Below, in pieces: positions 1 through 9,802 of a DNA stretch of 64,000 bases. The stretch lies in the NCBI RefSeq assembly GCF_020091405.1, contig NZ_CP081903.1, positions 4,402,501 to 4,466,500 of the forward strand, read 5' to 3'. Origin of the DNA: Bacteroides cellulosilyticus. GTDB taxonomy: Bacteria > Bacteroidota > Bacteroidia > Bacteroidales > Bacteroidaceae. The notes beneath the pieces were generated by a model, which saw only the letters and a list, made by a program, of their open reading frames with translations, did not search any database and was not told where the DNA came from. The number at the start of each line of letters is the position of its first letter. Position 1 is the stretch's first letter. The position numbers and the translations under genes were made by a program.

Positions 1-199
1 CCTCCCTGTTTCATTGCTGAAGCTTCGTTTGCTCACCGCCTGCTATGGTGAAGTGTTTGATGAACCTTTGGCTGACGAAGGGCGTGCAATTATTGTTTCC
101 TGGAATTCCGCGGAGATTACTCCCGAACAGCAAGAAGCTATTGAGGAGTTTCAAAATGTAATAGACAATCCCTATCCGTGGGAAGAAATAGAAGAGTAG
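1..199 (+). CDS. UpxZ-like capsule antitermination antagonist, C-terminal end only
   Basis: An open frame enters from the left edge (first full codon at base 2) and stops at 199, so only about the last 65 residues are visible. The tail resembles the C-terminus of Bacteroides UpxZ proteins as I remember them (a SLLKxxLLTxCYGEVFDE stretch and an ENPYPW-like ending). UpxZ proteins are encoded second in capsule operons, after upxY, and inhibit the UpxY antiterminators of other capsule loci, so that one capsule is made at a time. Its place directly before wecB and a polysaccharide gene run fits that role. The N-terminal half and the upxY partner lie outside the window. Family assignment is from memory of the motif, not a search. 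Confidence 0.68.
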   Translation, partial: LPVSLLKLRLLTACYGEVFDEPLADEGRAIIVSWNSAEITPEQQEAIEEFQNVIDNPYPWEEIEE

Positions 200-278
200 A
201 AAAAGCGATAAATAAAGCTTTCCTAAATAGGTTTTATGCTTTCTATAACAAATTATTACGTATTACGAAAACAATATA

Positions 279-1454
279 ATGAAAAAGATAATGCTCGTGT
301 TTGGTACTCGTCCAGAGGCCATCAAAATGTGTCCACTCGTCAAGAAGTTCCAGAAGCACACTAGTGAGTTCGAAACAATTGTTTGTGTTACCGGTCAGCA
401 TCGTGAAATGCTCGAGCAGGTACTCAAAATCTTTGAGGTTACTCCCGACTATGATCTCAACATTATGAAACAAGGTCAAGATTTGACCGATGTTACCACT
501 CGCGTACTCACGGGTATGCGTGATGTTTTCCAACAGGTGCATCCAGATGTTGTGCTAGTACATGGCGACACCACAACCTCTACAGCAGCAGCTCTTGCAG
601 CCTTCTATCAGCAGATTCCTGTTGGACACGTAGAGGCTGGCCTTCGCACCCACAATATTTACAGCCCATGGCCAGAGGAGATAAACCGTCAGATTACAAG
701 TCGAATCGCCACATACAATTTCTCGCCAACCCCTCTTTCTGAGAGCAACCTGCGAGCAGAGAAGGTGCTTGGTCAGATCTTCGTCACTGGAAATACCGTC
801 ATTGATGCCCTTCACATGGTAGTCGATAAGCTGAAGAATGATGTAACCCTTGCCAAAGAGCAGGATGGTGTACTTGTTACTGCAGGTTATGACGTTACCC
901 GTTTGAAGTATGGTAAGAAGCTCGTCCTCATTACTGGGCATCGTCGTGAGAATTTTGGCAATGGTTTCATCCACATGTGTACTGCTATCAAGAATCTCAC
1001 TCAGAAGTACCCTGATGTAGATTTCGTGTATCCAATGCACCTCAATCCCAATGTCCGTAGGCCAATCCATGAGGTTTTTGGCGAGAACCTCGAAGGCTTT
1101 AGCAACATGTTCTTCATTGAACCACTCCAGTACCTTGAGTTTATTTACCTGATGGAGAAGTCAACCATCGTTCTCACTGATTCAGGTGGTATTCAAGAGG
1201 AGGCTCCTGGTCTTGGAAAACCAGTACTCGTTATGCGTGATACCACTGAACGACCTGAGGCACTTTTCAGCGGTACCGTTCATCTTGTAGGTACCGACTG
1301 TGACAAGATTGTTAGTGAGGTGAGCACTCTTCTCGATGATCCAGATGCTTACGCTAAGATGTCTCATGCTGTCAATCCTTATGGCGATGGAAAAGCATGT
1401 TCACGTATTATTGCAGCTCTCAATGGTGAGAATCCGAAGCCTTATGGAATGTAA
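279..1454 (+). CDS. wecB: UDP-N-acetylglucosamine 2-epimerase (non-hydrolysing)
   Basis: This 391-residue protein interconverts UDP-GlcNAc and UDP-ManNAc in the cytoplasm to supply a capsule sugar. Family signatures are clear: GTRPEAIKM near residue 9, VHGDTTT near 94, HVEAGLRT near 117, PWPEEINR near 131, GHRRENFG in the middle and DSGGIQEEA near 300. Length is close to the usual 370-390. The ATG at 279 follows a short AT-rich gap after the UpxZ-like gene. The usual partner WecC (UDP-ManNAc dehydrogenase) is not in this window, so UDP-ManNAc may be used directly or the dehydrogenase lies elsewhere. High confidence in the enzyme, lower in the final sugar. Confidence 0.95.
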   Translation: MKKIMLVFGTRPEAIKMCPLVKKFQKHTSEFETIVCVTGQHREMLEQVLKIFEVTPDYDLNIMKQGQDLTDVTTRVLTGMRDVFQQVHPDVVLVHGDTTTSTAAALAAFYQQIPVGHVEAGLRTHNIYSPWPEEINRQITSRIATYNFSPTPLSESNLRAEKVLGQIFVTGNTVIDALHMVVDKLKNDVTLAKEQDGVLVTAGYDVTRLKYGKKLVLITGHRRENFGNGFIHMCTAIKNLTQKYPDVDFVYPMHLNPNVRRPIHEVFGENLEGFSNMFFIEPLQYLEFIYLMEKSTIVLTDSGGIQEEAPGLGKPVLVMRDTTERPEALFSGTVHLVGTDCDKIVSEVSTLLDDPDAYAKMSHAVNPYGDGKACSRIIAALNGENPKPYGM

Positions 1455-1544
1455 ATAATAATAAAAGCAGGCGCATAGGAAGAACTGTTAGATTTGCTGT
1501 TCGAAAAAGCTACTTGTTTTAATGAAAATATTAGCATTCAAGAT

Positions 1545-2126
1545 ATGGATGTAATTAAGACTGCCATTGAAGGTGTTGTTATTATAGAGCCCACGGTATT
1601 TAGGGACGCCAGAGGATATTTCTTTGAGAGTTTCTCTCAACAAGAATTCGAAGAGAAGGTACGTAAGATTAATTTTGTACAGGATAATGAATCAATGTCC
1701 TCTTATGGCGTGATGAGAGGTTTGCACTTTCAGCATCCTCCATTTACCCAGAGCAAACTAGTTCGCTGTGTCAAAGGAGTTGTTCTTGATGTAGCTGTAG
1801 ATATCCGTAAGGGCTCATCTTCCTACGGGCAACATGTGGCGGTGGAACTAACTGAAGACAACCATCGTCAGTTCTTTGTACCAAGAGGTTTTGCACATGG
1901 TTTTGTAGTACTCAGCGAGACAGCTGTGTTCCAGTATAAGTGTGATAATTTCTATGTTCCTCAAGCAGATGGTGGTATCTCCATTAAGGATGATTCTCTG
2001 GGCATTGATTGGTACATTCCCATTGAAAATGCACTTCTGAGCAAAAAAGATACAAAACACGAATTATTTAAGGAGCTTGATAGTCCTTTTGATATTAATG
2101 TAGATCTTTATCCAGAATTCAAATAA
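1545..2126 (+). CDS. rfbC: dTDP-4-dehydrorhamnose 3,5-epimerase family protein (RmlC-like)
   Basis: A cupin-fold sugar nucleotide epimerase of 193 residues. RmlC enzymes epimerise C3 and C5 of dTDP-4-keto-6-deoxyglucose in dTDP-rhamnose synthesis. Seen here: DARGYFFESF near the N-terminus, RGLHFQ with the catalytic histidine at about residue 61, the KLVRCVKGVVLDVAVDIR core, VPRGFAHGF, and the YKCDNFY and DDSLGIDW segments. I chose the ATG at 1545 because an upstream TTG start at 1494 would add 17 residues that the family lacks. No rmlA, rmlB or rmlD is present in the window, so the gene is either an orphan served by rml genes elsewhere or acts on another dTDP-keto sugar. Confidence 0.85.
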   Translation: MDVIKTAIEGVVIIEPTVFRDARGYFFESFSQQEFEEKVRKINFVQDNESMSSYGVMRGLHFQHPPFTQSKLVRCVKGVVLDVAVDIRKGSSSYGQHVAVELTEDNHRQFFVPRGFAHGFVVLSETAVFQYKCDNFYVPQADGGISIKDDSLGIDWYIPIENALLSKKDTKHELFKELDSPFDINVDLYPEFK

Positions 2127-2128
2127 AA

Positions 2129-2667
2129 ATGAATATAAGAAATATTATTTGGAAAATTAAGTTTTATAGAGCTGGTGCATATGAAACTGCAGAAATGATG
2201 TCAGACAAGTTTTACCATCTCGGATCAAATGTTCAACTTCATACAAAATCTTTTGGCACGGAACCGTATCTTATTAGTATTGGCAATAATGTGACGTGTG
2301 CATCAGATGTAAGATTTATTAATCACGATGTTTCTTGTTTCAATATGGCTAGATTCCTCGGCTTGCCAGAAGGTTCACTAGACAAGCCCCATTACACTTC
2401 ATGATAATGCTTATGCCAGAATGTTCTGTGGGCAAGAATTCTGTCATTGCAGCACGCAGTGTTGTAACAAAGTAAGTTCCTGCTAATGAAGTGTGGGGTG
2501 GAGTGCCAGCTCGCTATTTAATGAGTGTTGTGGAGTATGCAGAACGTATAAAAACAAAAGCTTGTGAGTACCCTTGGGTAAATAAGAAGACGGCTCATAA
2601 AAAAAATATGAGCGAGAGTGATCTTATAAGAGCAAGGCAAAAATTCTTCTTTGAAAGCACAGATTGA
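2129..2667 (+). pseudogene. Broken hexapeptide-repeat acetyltransferase
   Basis: The first 91 residues (2129-2404) match the start of a capsule O-acetyltransferase of the left-handed beta-helix class (ISIGNNVTCASDVRFINHD). The frame then stops. The C-terminal half continues from about 2401 in another frame (MPECSVGKNSVIAARSVVT, then VPANEVWGGVPARYL), but it has an in-frame TAA at 2473 and ends at 2667. The usual middle coil (typically IGDNVFIGxNSIIL) is absent, so a deletion as well as a stop codon has occurred. The gene is surely inactive as one polypeptide. Loss of an acetyltransferase would change the acetylation of the capsule, not its backbone. Confidence 0.85.
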
Positions 2668-2762
2668 AGTATTTATGATAGAAAATACCTGAGGGTCTTT
2701 TGAAAGTCTTTAATGATCGCCTCTCTTTGTTGTCCTTGTAATATTTGATACAACAATCTTAT

Positions 2763-4202
2763 ATGGGTAGTATAAAAAAAAATATATTTTACAGCAGTAT
2801 TCTTACTGTTTCTGGTTGTTTTTTCCCGCTCATCACATTTCCATATGTTAGCCGAGTATTGGGAGTAAATAATATAGGTATCTGTAATTTTGTAGATAGT
2901 ATAGTACAGTACTTTATATATTTCTCAATGATGGGTGTGATGACTGTGGGTATTCGAGAAGTTGCAAGAACAAAGGGAGATAAAAAGCAGCTGTCAAAAA
3001 CATACAGCGAACTGCTTACTTTGAACTTAATAGTAACAGCTATAATGATTGTAGTGTTACTTATGTGTACCATATTTATACCTCAGCTTCATGAGTATAA
3101 GCAAATGTTCTATGTGGGTGCGGCAAAAGTCTTGGCAAACACTTTGCTTATAGAATGGTTATTTAAAGGACTTGAGGATTTCAGATATATCACAGTACGT
3201 ACTATCCTTGTTAGAAGTTTATATGTGGTTATCGTATTTGTTTTTGTAAAAGATGAAAGTGACTATTTTTTATACTTTGCATTAACCTCTTTCATGGTAG
3301 TTGCAAATGCTATTATCAATATTGTTTATAGTCGAAAGTTTATATGCTATAAGATTAAAGGAATCAATATGCAGCCCTATCTGAAATCATTTTTAATATT
3401 GGGCGTATATATGCTTTTGACTTCGATGTACACCACTTTCAATGTTGCCTATCTGGGGTTTGCTACTAACAGTGTAGAGGTTGGCTACTATACAACGGCA
3501 ACAAAACTTTATCTCCTTATTATGTCTTTTTTTACGGCATATACAGGGGTGATGATGCCACGAATGAGTATATTATTGGCTGAGGGTAATGTTTCCGAGT
3601 TCAAGCGTCTTACTGACAAATCGATAGACGCTTTGTTTGCGTTTGCAACGCCATTGATAGTAATATCCGAAGTCTGTGCGCCACATATTATCCGTATTGT
3701 TGCGGGTGTGGGATATGAGGGTGCTGTTTTGCCGATGAGAATAGTGATGCCGTTGATGCTTGTCATCTGCTACGAACAGGTTCTTGTCTATCAAATCCTT
3801 TCTCCTATGAAGAAAGATGCTGCGATTCTTCGAAACTCAATTGTTGGCGCATTGGTTGCAGTTATATTTAATGTAGCGTTAGTATCACGCTTTGCATCAA
3901 GTGGAACTGCAATTGTTTGGATACTAAGCGAATTTGCGGTCCTGCTATCTGCTCAATATTATGTAAGCAAGTATATTCGTTTCAAGATGCCTATTGCTGC
4001 TTTCGGGAAGAGAATAACTTTAATGGCACCTGTATTGTTAATCGCTTTATATGTTGATCATAGAATTGAAAATACATGGCTTTCTCTTATTGTTGTTTCT
4101 TTTATTGCAGGCGCATATTGCCTATTTACAGAAATCGCAGTTTTAAAGAACGAATTAATTGAGAATAATTTAATTGCGGTATTTAAACGATTCCCCAAAT
4201 AA
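2763..4202 (+). CDS. wzx: Wzx-type polysaccharide flippase
   Basis: A very hydrophobic protein of 479 residues with about 12-14 membrane segments, of the MATE/MOP polysaccharide exporter type. Wzx moves the undecaprenyl-linked repeat unit from the cytoplasmic to the periplasmic face of the inner membrane. The N-terminus (SSILTVSGCFFPLITFPYVSR) is the usual PST-family opening with the conserved FPYVSRVLG. The ATG at 2763 is preferred over a TTG at 2745. It precedes a glycosyltransferase by 2 bp and pairs functionally with the Wzy-like gene at 7360. Confidence 0.9.
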   Translation: MGSIKKNIFYSSILTVSGCFFPLITFPYVSRVLGVNNIGICNFVDSIVQYFIYFSMMGVMTVGIREVARTKGDKKQLSKTYSELLTLNLIVTAIMIVVLLMCTIFIPQLHEYKQMFYVGAAKVLANTLLIEWLFKGLEDFRYITVRTILVRSLYVVIVFVFVKDESDYFLYFALTSFMVVANAIINIVYSRKFICYKIKGINMQPYLKSFLILGVYMLLTSMYTTFNVAYLGFATNSVEVGYYTTATKLYLLIMSFFTAYTGVMMPRMSILLAEGNVSEFKRLTDKSIDALFAFATPLIVISEVCAPHIIRIVAGVGYEGAVLPMRIVMPLMLVICYEQVLVYQILSPMKKDAAILRNSIVGALVAVIFNVALVSRFASSGTAIVWILSEFAVLLSAQYYVSKYIRFKMPIAAFGKRITLMAPVLLIALYVDHRIENTWLSLIVVSFIAGAYCLFTEIAVLKNELIENNLIAVFKRFPK

Positions 4203-4204
4203 TA

Positions 4205-5074
4205 ATGGATATGATAAAAGTATTATTTCTAATACTAAATTATAAGACGTACCCTGATACAATTCGAGTGACTAATGAGTTACTTGAAGCTAAAAGAACA
4301 GATTTAAAGATTATTATAGTGGACAATGCGTCACCCAATGAGTCTTTTCAAAAGATATCTGATGCTTTCTATGGAAACGATTTGGTTGATGTTATTCAAT
4401 CACTGGAAAATGGGGGGTATGCGAAAGGTAATAATTACGGTTTACGTTATGCAAAAAGATATGCTCCGGAGTATGTATGTATCATTAATAATGATGTTCA
4501 CTTCTCATGGGATACAGTGGATGCGTTACTTAAAATTTATGGTAAGCTTGATAAACCTGCTATTATATCACCTATACAAATGCTACCTAGTGGGAAAATT
4601 GCGAGTTTTCCCACTCTAAAGATTCCGGATTTCTGGTATGATCTTCGTGCTAATTCGATATTATTTAGAATAAAACAACACGTGTATAGACAGAATACAG
4701 AACTTAAAGATGTTCAAAAGGTAGGTATTATACCTGGAGCGTTTCTTTTTGCTAAATATGAAATTATAGAACGGATTGGCTTTTTTGATGAGAGTACATT
4801 TTTGTTTTGTGAAGAACGATTCCTTGGGAAAGCAGTCAGAAATGCTGGTTTAAATAACTATATCGTTTTAAACTTAACTTATCTTCATGAACATTCTAAA
4901 ACCATAAATTCTGAAGCCTCTTTGAAAAGACAACGTGCTATGATACATGATGGTCGTATAAAGTTTATAAAAAGATACAGGAAACTTCCTTTTCTTCAGA
5001 TATTGTTGATAAATATTGTTAGAATAATGCATGAGTTTGAGATAATGATTATAAATCGACTAAGGGCTAGTTGA
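4205..5074 (+). CDS. Family 2 glycosyltransferase
   Basis: A 289-residue inverting GT-A fold transferase of the rhamnosyltransferase-like GT2 group. Visible signs are the N-terminal FLILNYKTYPDT, IIIVDNASPNES near residue 37, NGGYAKGNNYG near 68, the metal-binding INNDVHF near 92 and PGAFLFAKYEII near 176. It should add one sugar to the growing capsule repeat on the cytoplasmic side; donor and linkage cannot be read from sequence. It starts 2 bp after wzx and its end touches the next gene, consistent with one transcript. Confidence 0.9.
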   Translation: MDMIKVLFLILNYKTYPDTIRVTNELLEAKRTDLKIIIVDNASPNESFQKISDAFYGNDLVDVIQSLENGGYAKGNNYGLRYAKRYAPEYVCIINNDVHFSWDTVDALLKIYGKLDKPAIISPIQMLPSGKIASFPTLKIPDFWYDLRANSILFRIKQHVYRQNTELKDVQKVGIIPGAFLFAKYEIIERIGFFDESTFLFCEERFLGKAVRNAGLNNYIVLNLTYLHEHSKTINSEASLKRQRAMIHDGRIKFIKRYRKLPFLQILLINIVRIMHEFEIMIINRLRAS

Positions 5075-5076
5075 AT

Positions 5077-6162
5077 ATGAGTAAAAAAATAGCTTTTCTA
5101 ACAATTCATGTAGGCGAGAATTTTGGTTCAAATCTTCAAACAATAGCAACGGCTGAGGTAATAAAGAAAACAGGGAATGAGCCTATCTTAATAAATTATT
5201 GCCCACGGCGTGTCGCAAGAAAACATTATTGGCTTGATGCTATTTATAAGCCTTTAAAGCTATTGTGGCGCATGCTGTATGCACCTATACATTATAAGAA
5301 TCTTCACATTTACGAGGGCTTCCTTGAAAAGAATTGTGTTTTAACAGCTCCAATATATGATGAAGATGATTTTGTAGCTAGATGTCCTCAGGCTGATGTT
5401 TATATTACAGGCAGTGATCAGGTTTGGAATAGTGTACACAATGGAGAGTTGAATAAAAGATACTATTTTGATGGGATGGATGTGCGTAAAGTTGCATTCG
5501 CATCATCGTTTGGTATCGAGACTCTTCCCGAAGATGAATATAATGAAGTTAAACATATGTTGGCTTCATATAGTGCTATATCTGTTCGTGAATCAAGTGC
5601 AAAAGATATCGTAAATCGCATGGGTTATAATGCCACACATCTGCTTGATCCTACATTAATGCTTGATAGTTTTGAATGGGATAAATATGCTTCTGCAAGG
5701 ATTATTCCTGATTCGTACCTCTTGGTGTATGTGCCTTACAATATTGCCGACAAGCAGAAGTTGTATGCATCTGCCCGTCAGGTGGCAAATGCAAAACATC
5801 TGAAAGTTGTGACTTTTTCGTGGGGCATGTGTAGCGAGAAACTGGCTGATCGAACTATTAAGTTTGCAAGCCCTGGGGATTTTCTTTCATTAATGAAGTA
5901 TGCAGAGTTTATTATTACTAACTCGTTTCATGGCACGGCCTTTTCTATTAATCTAAACAAACAGTTCCTTGTATATATGCCATCTGCTTTTTCAACACGT
6001 ATTAGTAGTATTCTGTCTATGTGCCAATTGGAAGATAGGTTAATGACAGGCGATGAAGTAATATTGCCATATAATAAAATAATAGATTACGAATCTACCA
6101 ATACCATACTTGAGCTTGAAAGACTTAAATCTCTCGAATTTCTGAAAAACGCATTACAATGA
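5077..6162 (+). CDS. Polysaccharide pyruvyl transferase family protein (copy 1)
   Basis: A 361-residue protein of the PS_pyruv_trans family (CsaB/WcaK group), which adds ketal-linked pyruvate from phosphoenolpyruvate to a sugar. Conserved features: GENFGSNLQTIAT near the start, YITGSDQVWNS around residue 108, ASFG, SVRESSAKDI, LLDPTLML and ITNSFHGTAFS near 285. The ATG at 5077 is used; a TTG at 5071 is less likely. Its stop overlaps the start of an FrhB-like iron-sulphur gene by 4 bp, and the same pair recurs at 10960-13180. In such pairs the PST protein may not be a classical pyruvyltransferase, so the exact reaction is uncertain. Confidence 0.85.
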   Translation: MSKKIAFLTIHVGENFGSNLQTIATAEVIKKTGNEPILINYCPRRVARKHYWLDAIYKPLKLLWRMLYAPIHYKNLHIYEGFLEKNCVLTAPIYDEDDFVARCPQADVYITGSDQVWNSVHNGELNKRYYFDGMDVRKVAFASSFGIETLPEDEYNEVKHMLASYSAISVRESSAKDIVNRMGYNATHLLDPTLMLDSFEWDKYASARIIPDSYLLVYVPYNIADKQKLYASARQVANAKHLKVVTFSWGMCSEKLADRTIKFASPGDFLSLMKYAEFIITNSFHGTAFSINLNKQFLVYMPSAFSTRISSILSMCQLEDRLMTGDEVILPYNKIIDYESTNTILELERLKSLEFLKNALQ

Positions 6163-7370
6163 TTAACTTTCTCCAGACAAATAATCCCTCGGAATGTTGT
6201 GGCTGTAATGCGTGCATATCAGTTTGTCCAAAGAAATGCATCAAGATGAACTCCAATGATGAGGGTTTTCTGTATCCAATCAAAGATACTGTCTCCTGTA
6301 TTGATTGTGGTTTATGTGAAAAGGTATGCCCCTTCTCCGATAATTATGTTTTTGAAACAACTATTAATCCTAAAGTATATGCTGCCTACGATAGAGTAAA
6401 TCGCTCAGGTAGTAGTAGTGGTGGTATCTTTTTTGCTCTTGCCAAATATGTTATAGAAGAGAAACGTGGATGGGTATTTGGTGCTGCGTTCGAGAATAAG
6501 TTTCAACTTAGGCATGTAGGTGTAAATACGATTAGTGGATTGCAAAAGCTTCGTGGATCTAAGTATTTGCAGAGTTACATGGGTGATACGTATATTAAGA
6601 TAAAGAAATTATTAACTGAGGGGGTATTCATTTTTTTTGTGGGGACACCTTGCCAAGTTGCAGGTATTCGTGCTTTTCTTAGAAAGGATTATGAGAACTT
6701 GTTGTTAGTTGATCTGGTTTGTCATGGCGTTCCTTCACAATATTTATTTGATGAACATGTTAAGTTCCTAGAGGAGAAACATAAAGCAGAACTCGTATCC
6801 TACCAATTTAGAAAGGCAGATGGGTGGGGGGTTTGCGAAATCGCAGATTTCGCAAACCCAGAGAAACATAAAGTGCTGCCTTCTTACTATTTGAGTCCTT
6901 ATCTCTATTCATTCATGTATGCAATGACTTATAGGGAGAGTTGTTATAAGTGTAAATTTGCCAAAGTTCCGAGACAAGGTGATATCACGCTTGCGGACTA
7001 TTGGGGTGTTAAAGAGTTCTTTCCCAAGATGGATACCAGTAAGGGTATATCATTGGTGCTTCTCAATACAAAGAAAGGAGTTGAGTTATATGATGCAATC
7101 AATGATAATTCTGATACGATAATAAGTCAACCATCTAAGATAAGCGATGCTTCCAAGTATAATAGCAACATGATGTATAAAAGCGTACGGCCGGAAATAA
7201 GAGATTTGGTATATGAAGAGATAAAAAATAAAGGGTATAGTAATGTAGTTTATACTCGATTTAGAGCTAAAAATTATGCCCTTCTGAGATGTAAGACCTA
7301 TATGCTACAATGTGATATATTAAAAAAGATCATGGTGAAACTATTAAAAGTCATTAGACATGGAAGGTAA
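6159..7370 (+). CDS. FrhB-like (F420 hydrogenase/dehydrogenase beta subunit family) iron-sulphur protein, copy 1
   Basis: A 403-residue protein with two N-terminal [4Fe-4S] motifs (CCGCNACISVC near residue 14 and CIDCGLCEKVCPF near 43), followed by FrhB N- and C-terminal type domains. Family marks are RSGSSSGGIFFAL, KLRGSKYLQS, FVGTPCQVAG, LVCHGVPS and GDITLADYWGV. True FrhB reduces F420, which Bacteroides does not use. Capsule-locus members likely act as redox enzymes on a sugar or lipid-linked intermediate, but no reaction is known to me. Translational overlap of 4 bp with the upstream pyruvyltransferase-like gene implies that they work together. Confidence 0.85.
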   Translation: MINFLQTNNPSECCGCNACISVCPKKCIKMNSNDEGFLYPIKDTVSCIDCGLCEKVCPFSDNYVFETTINPKVYAAYDRVNRSGSSSGGIFFALAKYVIEEKRGWVFGAAFENKFQLRHVGVNTISGLQKLRGSKYLQSYMGDTYIKIKKLLTEGVFIFFVGTPCQVAGIRAFLRKDYENLLLVDLVCHGVPSQYLFDEHVKFLEEKHKAELVSYQFRKADGWGVCEIADFANPEKHKVLPSYYLSPYLYSFMYAMTYRESCYKCKFAKVPRQGDITLADYWGVKEFFPKMDTSKGISLVLLNTKKGVELYDAINDNSDTIISQPSKISDASKYNSNMMYKSVRPEIRDLVYEEIKNKGYSNVVYTRFRAKNYALLRCKTYMLQCDILKKIMVKLLKVIRHGR

Positions 7371-8658
7371 AACAAATACGGATCTTTTACAAGAAAGTCA
7401 TGGTAAGATCCCCTCACTATTTGCTAAAATAACCATGGTGGTACTTATAGTGTATCCTATTCTTCAGGTTTATGCGCTCTTTGGAATAAATTTGGCTAAT
7501 TGTGCAACTGGATTTTTGGTTCTATACGGTTTGATCACTCATCAATATAAGATTAAGAAAACTATTATACCAAAGTTCCTGTGGATTTACTATGTGTATT
7601 TCATTGTCGTAACTATATTGTCTGGTATCTATAACATATCAGAGATGCCTAATAGAGTTGCAGGTGTTATATTTTCTTTATTACAATTTCTGATGTTCTT
7701 TGGGTGTGCAGATATTAAGTTTTTCTATAAAGCATATCGAACCATAGGTATAATAACGGTAATGTTCTTCTTTTTGCAAGAGTCCAGTTATCATGCTACT
7801 GGTTATCGTATTTCGGGTATTATCCCCTTTTTACCATTGGATCCAACATTTGCTGCTATGGATAGTTTTGGTTCGTTTCAAGAATATTTGTCTATTGTAG
7901 GACGGTCGACCGCATTTTTTAGTGAACCAGCTCATCTTGCTCAGTTCCTGTTACCATTTCTTGCAATGTCCATCTATTTCGAAAAAGGTATTAAAAGATG
8001 GGCATTAGGAGGGGTAACTTGTATAGCTTTATTTGTACTGCAGTCAGGGAATGGAGTTGTTGGGCTTGGTTGTATTGTATTTGCTTATATACTATCATAT
8101 TTTACAAACATGAATAGTAAGTTACGTCCTGTTGTTTTGGTTATTATGATATGTATAGCAGTTTTTAGCTATCGTTATCTGGCAGATAACGAATCTGCGG
8201 AATACTATAGTGAACGGTCGGAAGAAATAACAATGGGTGCTGTTGATGGTGAGGTGCATTCTGGATTTTACCGTATATATAGGGGTTTTTTTGTCTATGC
8301 TGAATATAATTTTATAGAAAAGATTTTTGGTATCAATAATTTTGCAGAGATTCAAAATAAAATAAAACAATCTTCCGTCTCTTTCCTTTTTAAGGAAGAG
8401 GATATGTACTTTAATGTTATTCAGGCATTTTTAATCAAAACGGGCATGATAGGGCTTGTTCTATATGTACTGACGCTCATTGGACTATGGAAGAATAACA
8501 CAATTTGTGGACGCTCATTACTGCTTACATTTATAGTATTTTCCTTTATGTCGGGATTGCATCTTACTTCCATTATGATTGTCTATCTCTTAGTGCCATA
8601 TTTCTTTGTGAAAGATCGGATTCAAACAAGTAATCCAATTTTGATAAGCAAAAGCTAA
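7360..8658 (+). CDS. wzy: Wzy-like polysaccharide polymerase
   Basis: A 432-residue integral membrane protein with about 10-12 hydrophobic segments and one large periplasmic loop (roughly residues 275-350), the usual layout of O-antigen polymerases. Sequence identity among Wzy proteins is low. Support comes from topology, the FFSEPAHLAQFLLPFLA stretch that recurs in this group, and its position with wzx. It would polymerise repeat units on undecaprenyl pyrophosphate at the periplasmic face. The start overlaps the upstream FrhB-like gene by 11 bp. Confidence 0.8.
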   Translation: MEGKTNTDLLQESHGKIPSLFAKITMVVLIVYPILQVYALFGINLANCATGFLVLYGLITHQYKIKKTIIPKFLWIYYVYFIVVTILSGIYNISEMPNRVAGVIFSLLQFLMFFGCADIKFFYKAYRTIGIITVMFFFLQESSYHATGYRISGIIPFLPLDPTFAAMDSFGSFQEYLSIVGRSTAFFSEPAHLAQFLLPFLAMSIYFEKGIKRWALGGVTCIALFVLQSGNGVVGLGCIVFAYILSYFTNMNSKLRPVVLVIMICIAVFSYRYLADNESAEYYSERSEEITMGAVDGEVHSGFYRIYRGFFVYAEYNFIEKIFGINNFAEIQNKIKQSSVSFLFKEEDMYFNVIQAFLIKTGMIGLVLYVLTLIGLWKNNTICGRSLLLTFIVFSFMSGLHLTSIMIVYLLVPYFFVKDRIQTSNPILISKS

Positions 8659-8671
8659 ACTACAAGTTCTT

Positions 8672-9793
8672 ATGTACAAAAAAATAATTTTAATACAGGT
8701 GGATTCAATATTGTTGTATCCACCAACAATGGCATTGATTTATGAATTGGATAATGCTTGTTGTGATATAGTAGTACTTACTACTGTGGTTAACGATCAG
8801 CTGAAAGGAGTATTGCCTAAATCTGTGAATGTACATAAAATCGGCAAAGACTATATTTATAACAGACCATTACTAGCCAAATTAGAGAACCTATTTTTAG
8901 TTCGTAAAAACATCTGGGACTACATTGATGAGTGCTATGATGAAGATACTCTGCTTTGGGTAATGTCTAACATTACAGTGAAGCACATGGGTATGAAACT
9001 TTTGAATTATAGATATAACCTGCATTTGTTCGAACTGGTGGAGAGGGTATCGTATATAGGTAAGCATACATTCGGTCTAGATCTTGCAAAGCTGGCATAT
9101 GCAGCTCATAAAGTTATAGTGTGTGAGTATAATCGTGCCCAGATTACACAAGCTTGGTTTAAACTGAAAGAATTGCCACTTGTAATCTCCAATAAGCCGA
9201 TGCCAAATGATTTCAAACGTAACTCTGAAATTACACAATCTGAATTAACGAAGAAGATCATAGAAAAACTGAAAGACAAGAAGATTATACTGTATCAAGG
9301 AGTCGTTGATGCAGAACGTCCCATTGAACCTATTGCTAAAGCTGTCGAATCTCTTGACGATAGTTTTGTTTTCATGGTGATGACCGGTAGCAAGTGTGAC
9401 CAACTGAAGCTATACAAAAAGACAATAGTGCTTCCATATATTACAGCACCATACCATCTGGAAGTAACCAGTCATGCTTTCGTCGGTATATTGATTTACA
9501 CTCCAGTTTACAACATCTTTACTTCTCCTCTTAATTCCATTTATTGTGCTCCTAATAAAATTTATGAGTTCTCGCAGTTTGGAATTCCAATGATAGGGAA
9601 CAACATCCCTGGACTAAAATATACCATCGATTACCACAAGATGGGAATATGTGTAGATAAGCTGGATATTGAATCTTTTGGCTATGCCATCAAGGATATT
9701 GTCGATAACTTTAACACATATTCAAAGAATGCACTCGATTTTAATGAGAGTGATGACAAATCGAAAATAATAAGACAAGCTATTAAAAAATAA
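8672..9793 (+). CDS. Glycosyltransferase, probable GT-B fold
   Basis: A 373-residue soluble protein. The C-terminal third has a nucleotide-sugar site pattern of GT-B transferases (YCAPNKIYEFSQFGIPMIG near residue 290) after a central ILYQGVVDAERPI segment, the common interdomain start of GT4-like enzymes. The N-terminal acceptor domain is not recognisable. It sits between the polymerase and another glycosyltransferase in the capsule run, so a role in building the repeat unit is the natural reading. Sugar donor and linkage are unknown. Confidence 0.75.
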   Translation: MYKKIILIQVDSILLYPPTMALIYELDNACCDIVVLTTVVNDQLKGVLPKSVNVHKIGKDYIYNRPLLAKLENLFLVRKNIWDYIDECYDEDTLLWVMSNITVKHMGMKLLNYRYNLHLFELVERVSYIGKHTFGLDLAKLAYAAHKVIVCEYNRAQITQAWFKLKELPLVISNKPMPNDFKRNSEITQSELTKKIIEKLKDKKIILYQGVVDAERPIEPIAKAVESLDDSFVFMVMTGSKCDQLKLYKKTIVLPYITAPYHLEVTSHAFVGILIYTPVYNIFTSPLNSIYCAPNKIYEFSQFGIPMIGNNIPGLKYTIDYHKMGICVDKLDIESFGYAIKDIVDNFNTYSKNALDFNESDDKSKIIRQAIKK

Positions 9794-9802
9794 TCAGTGA
9801 TT

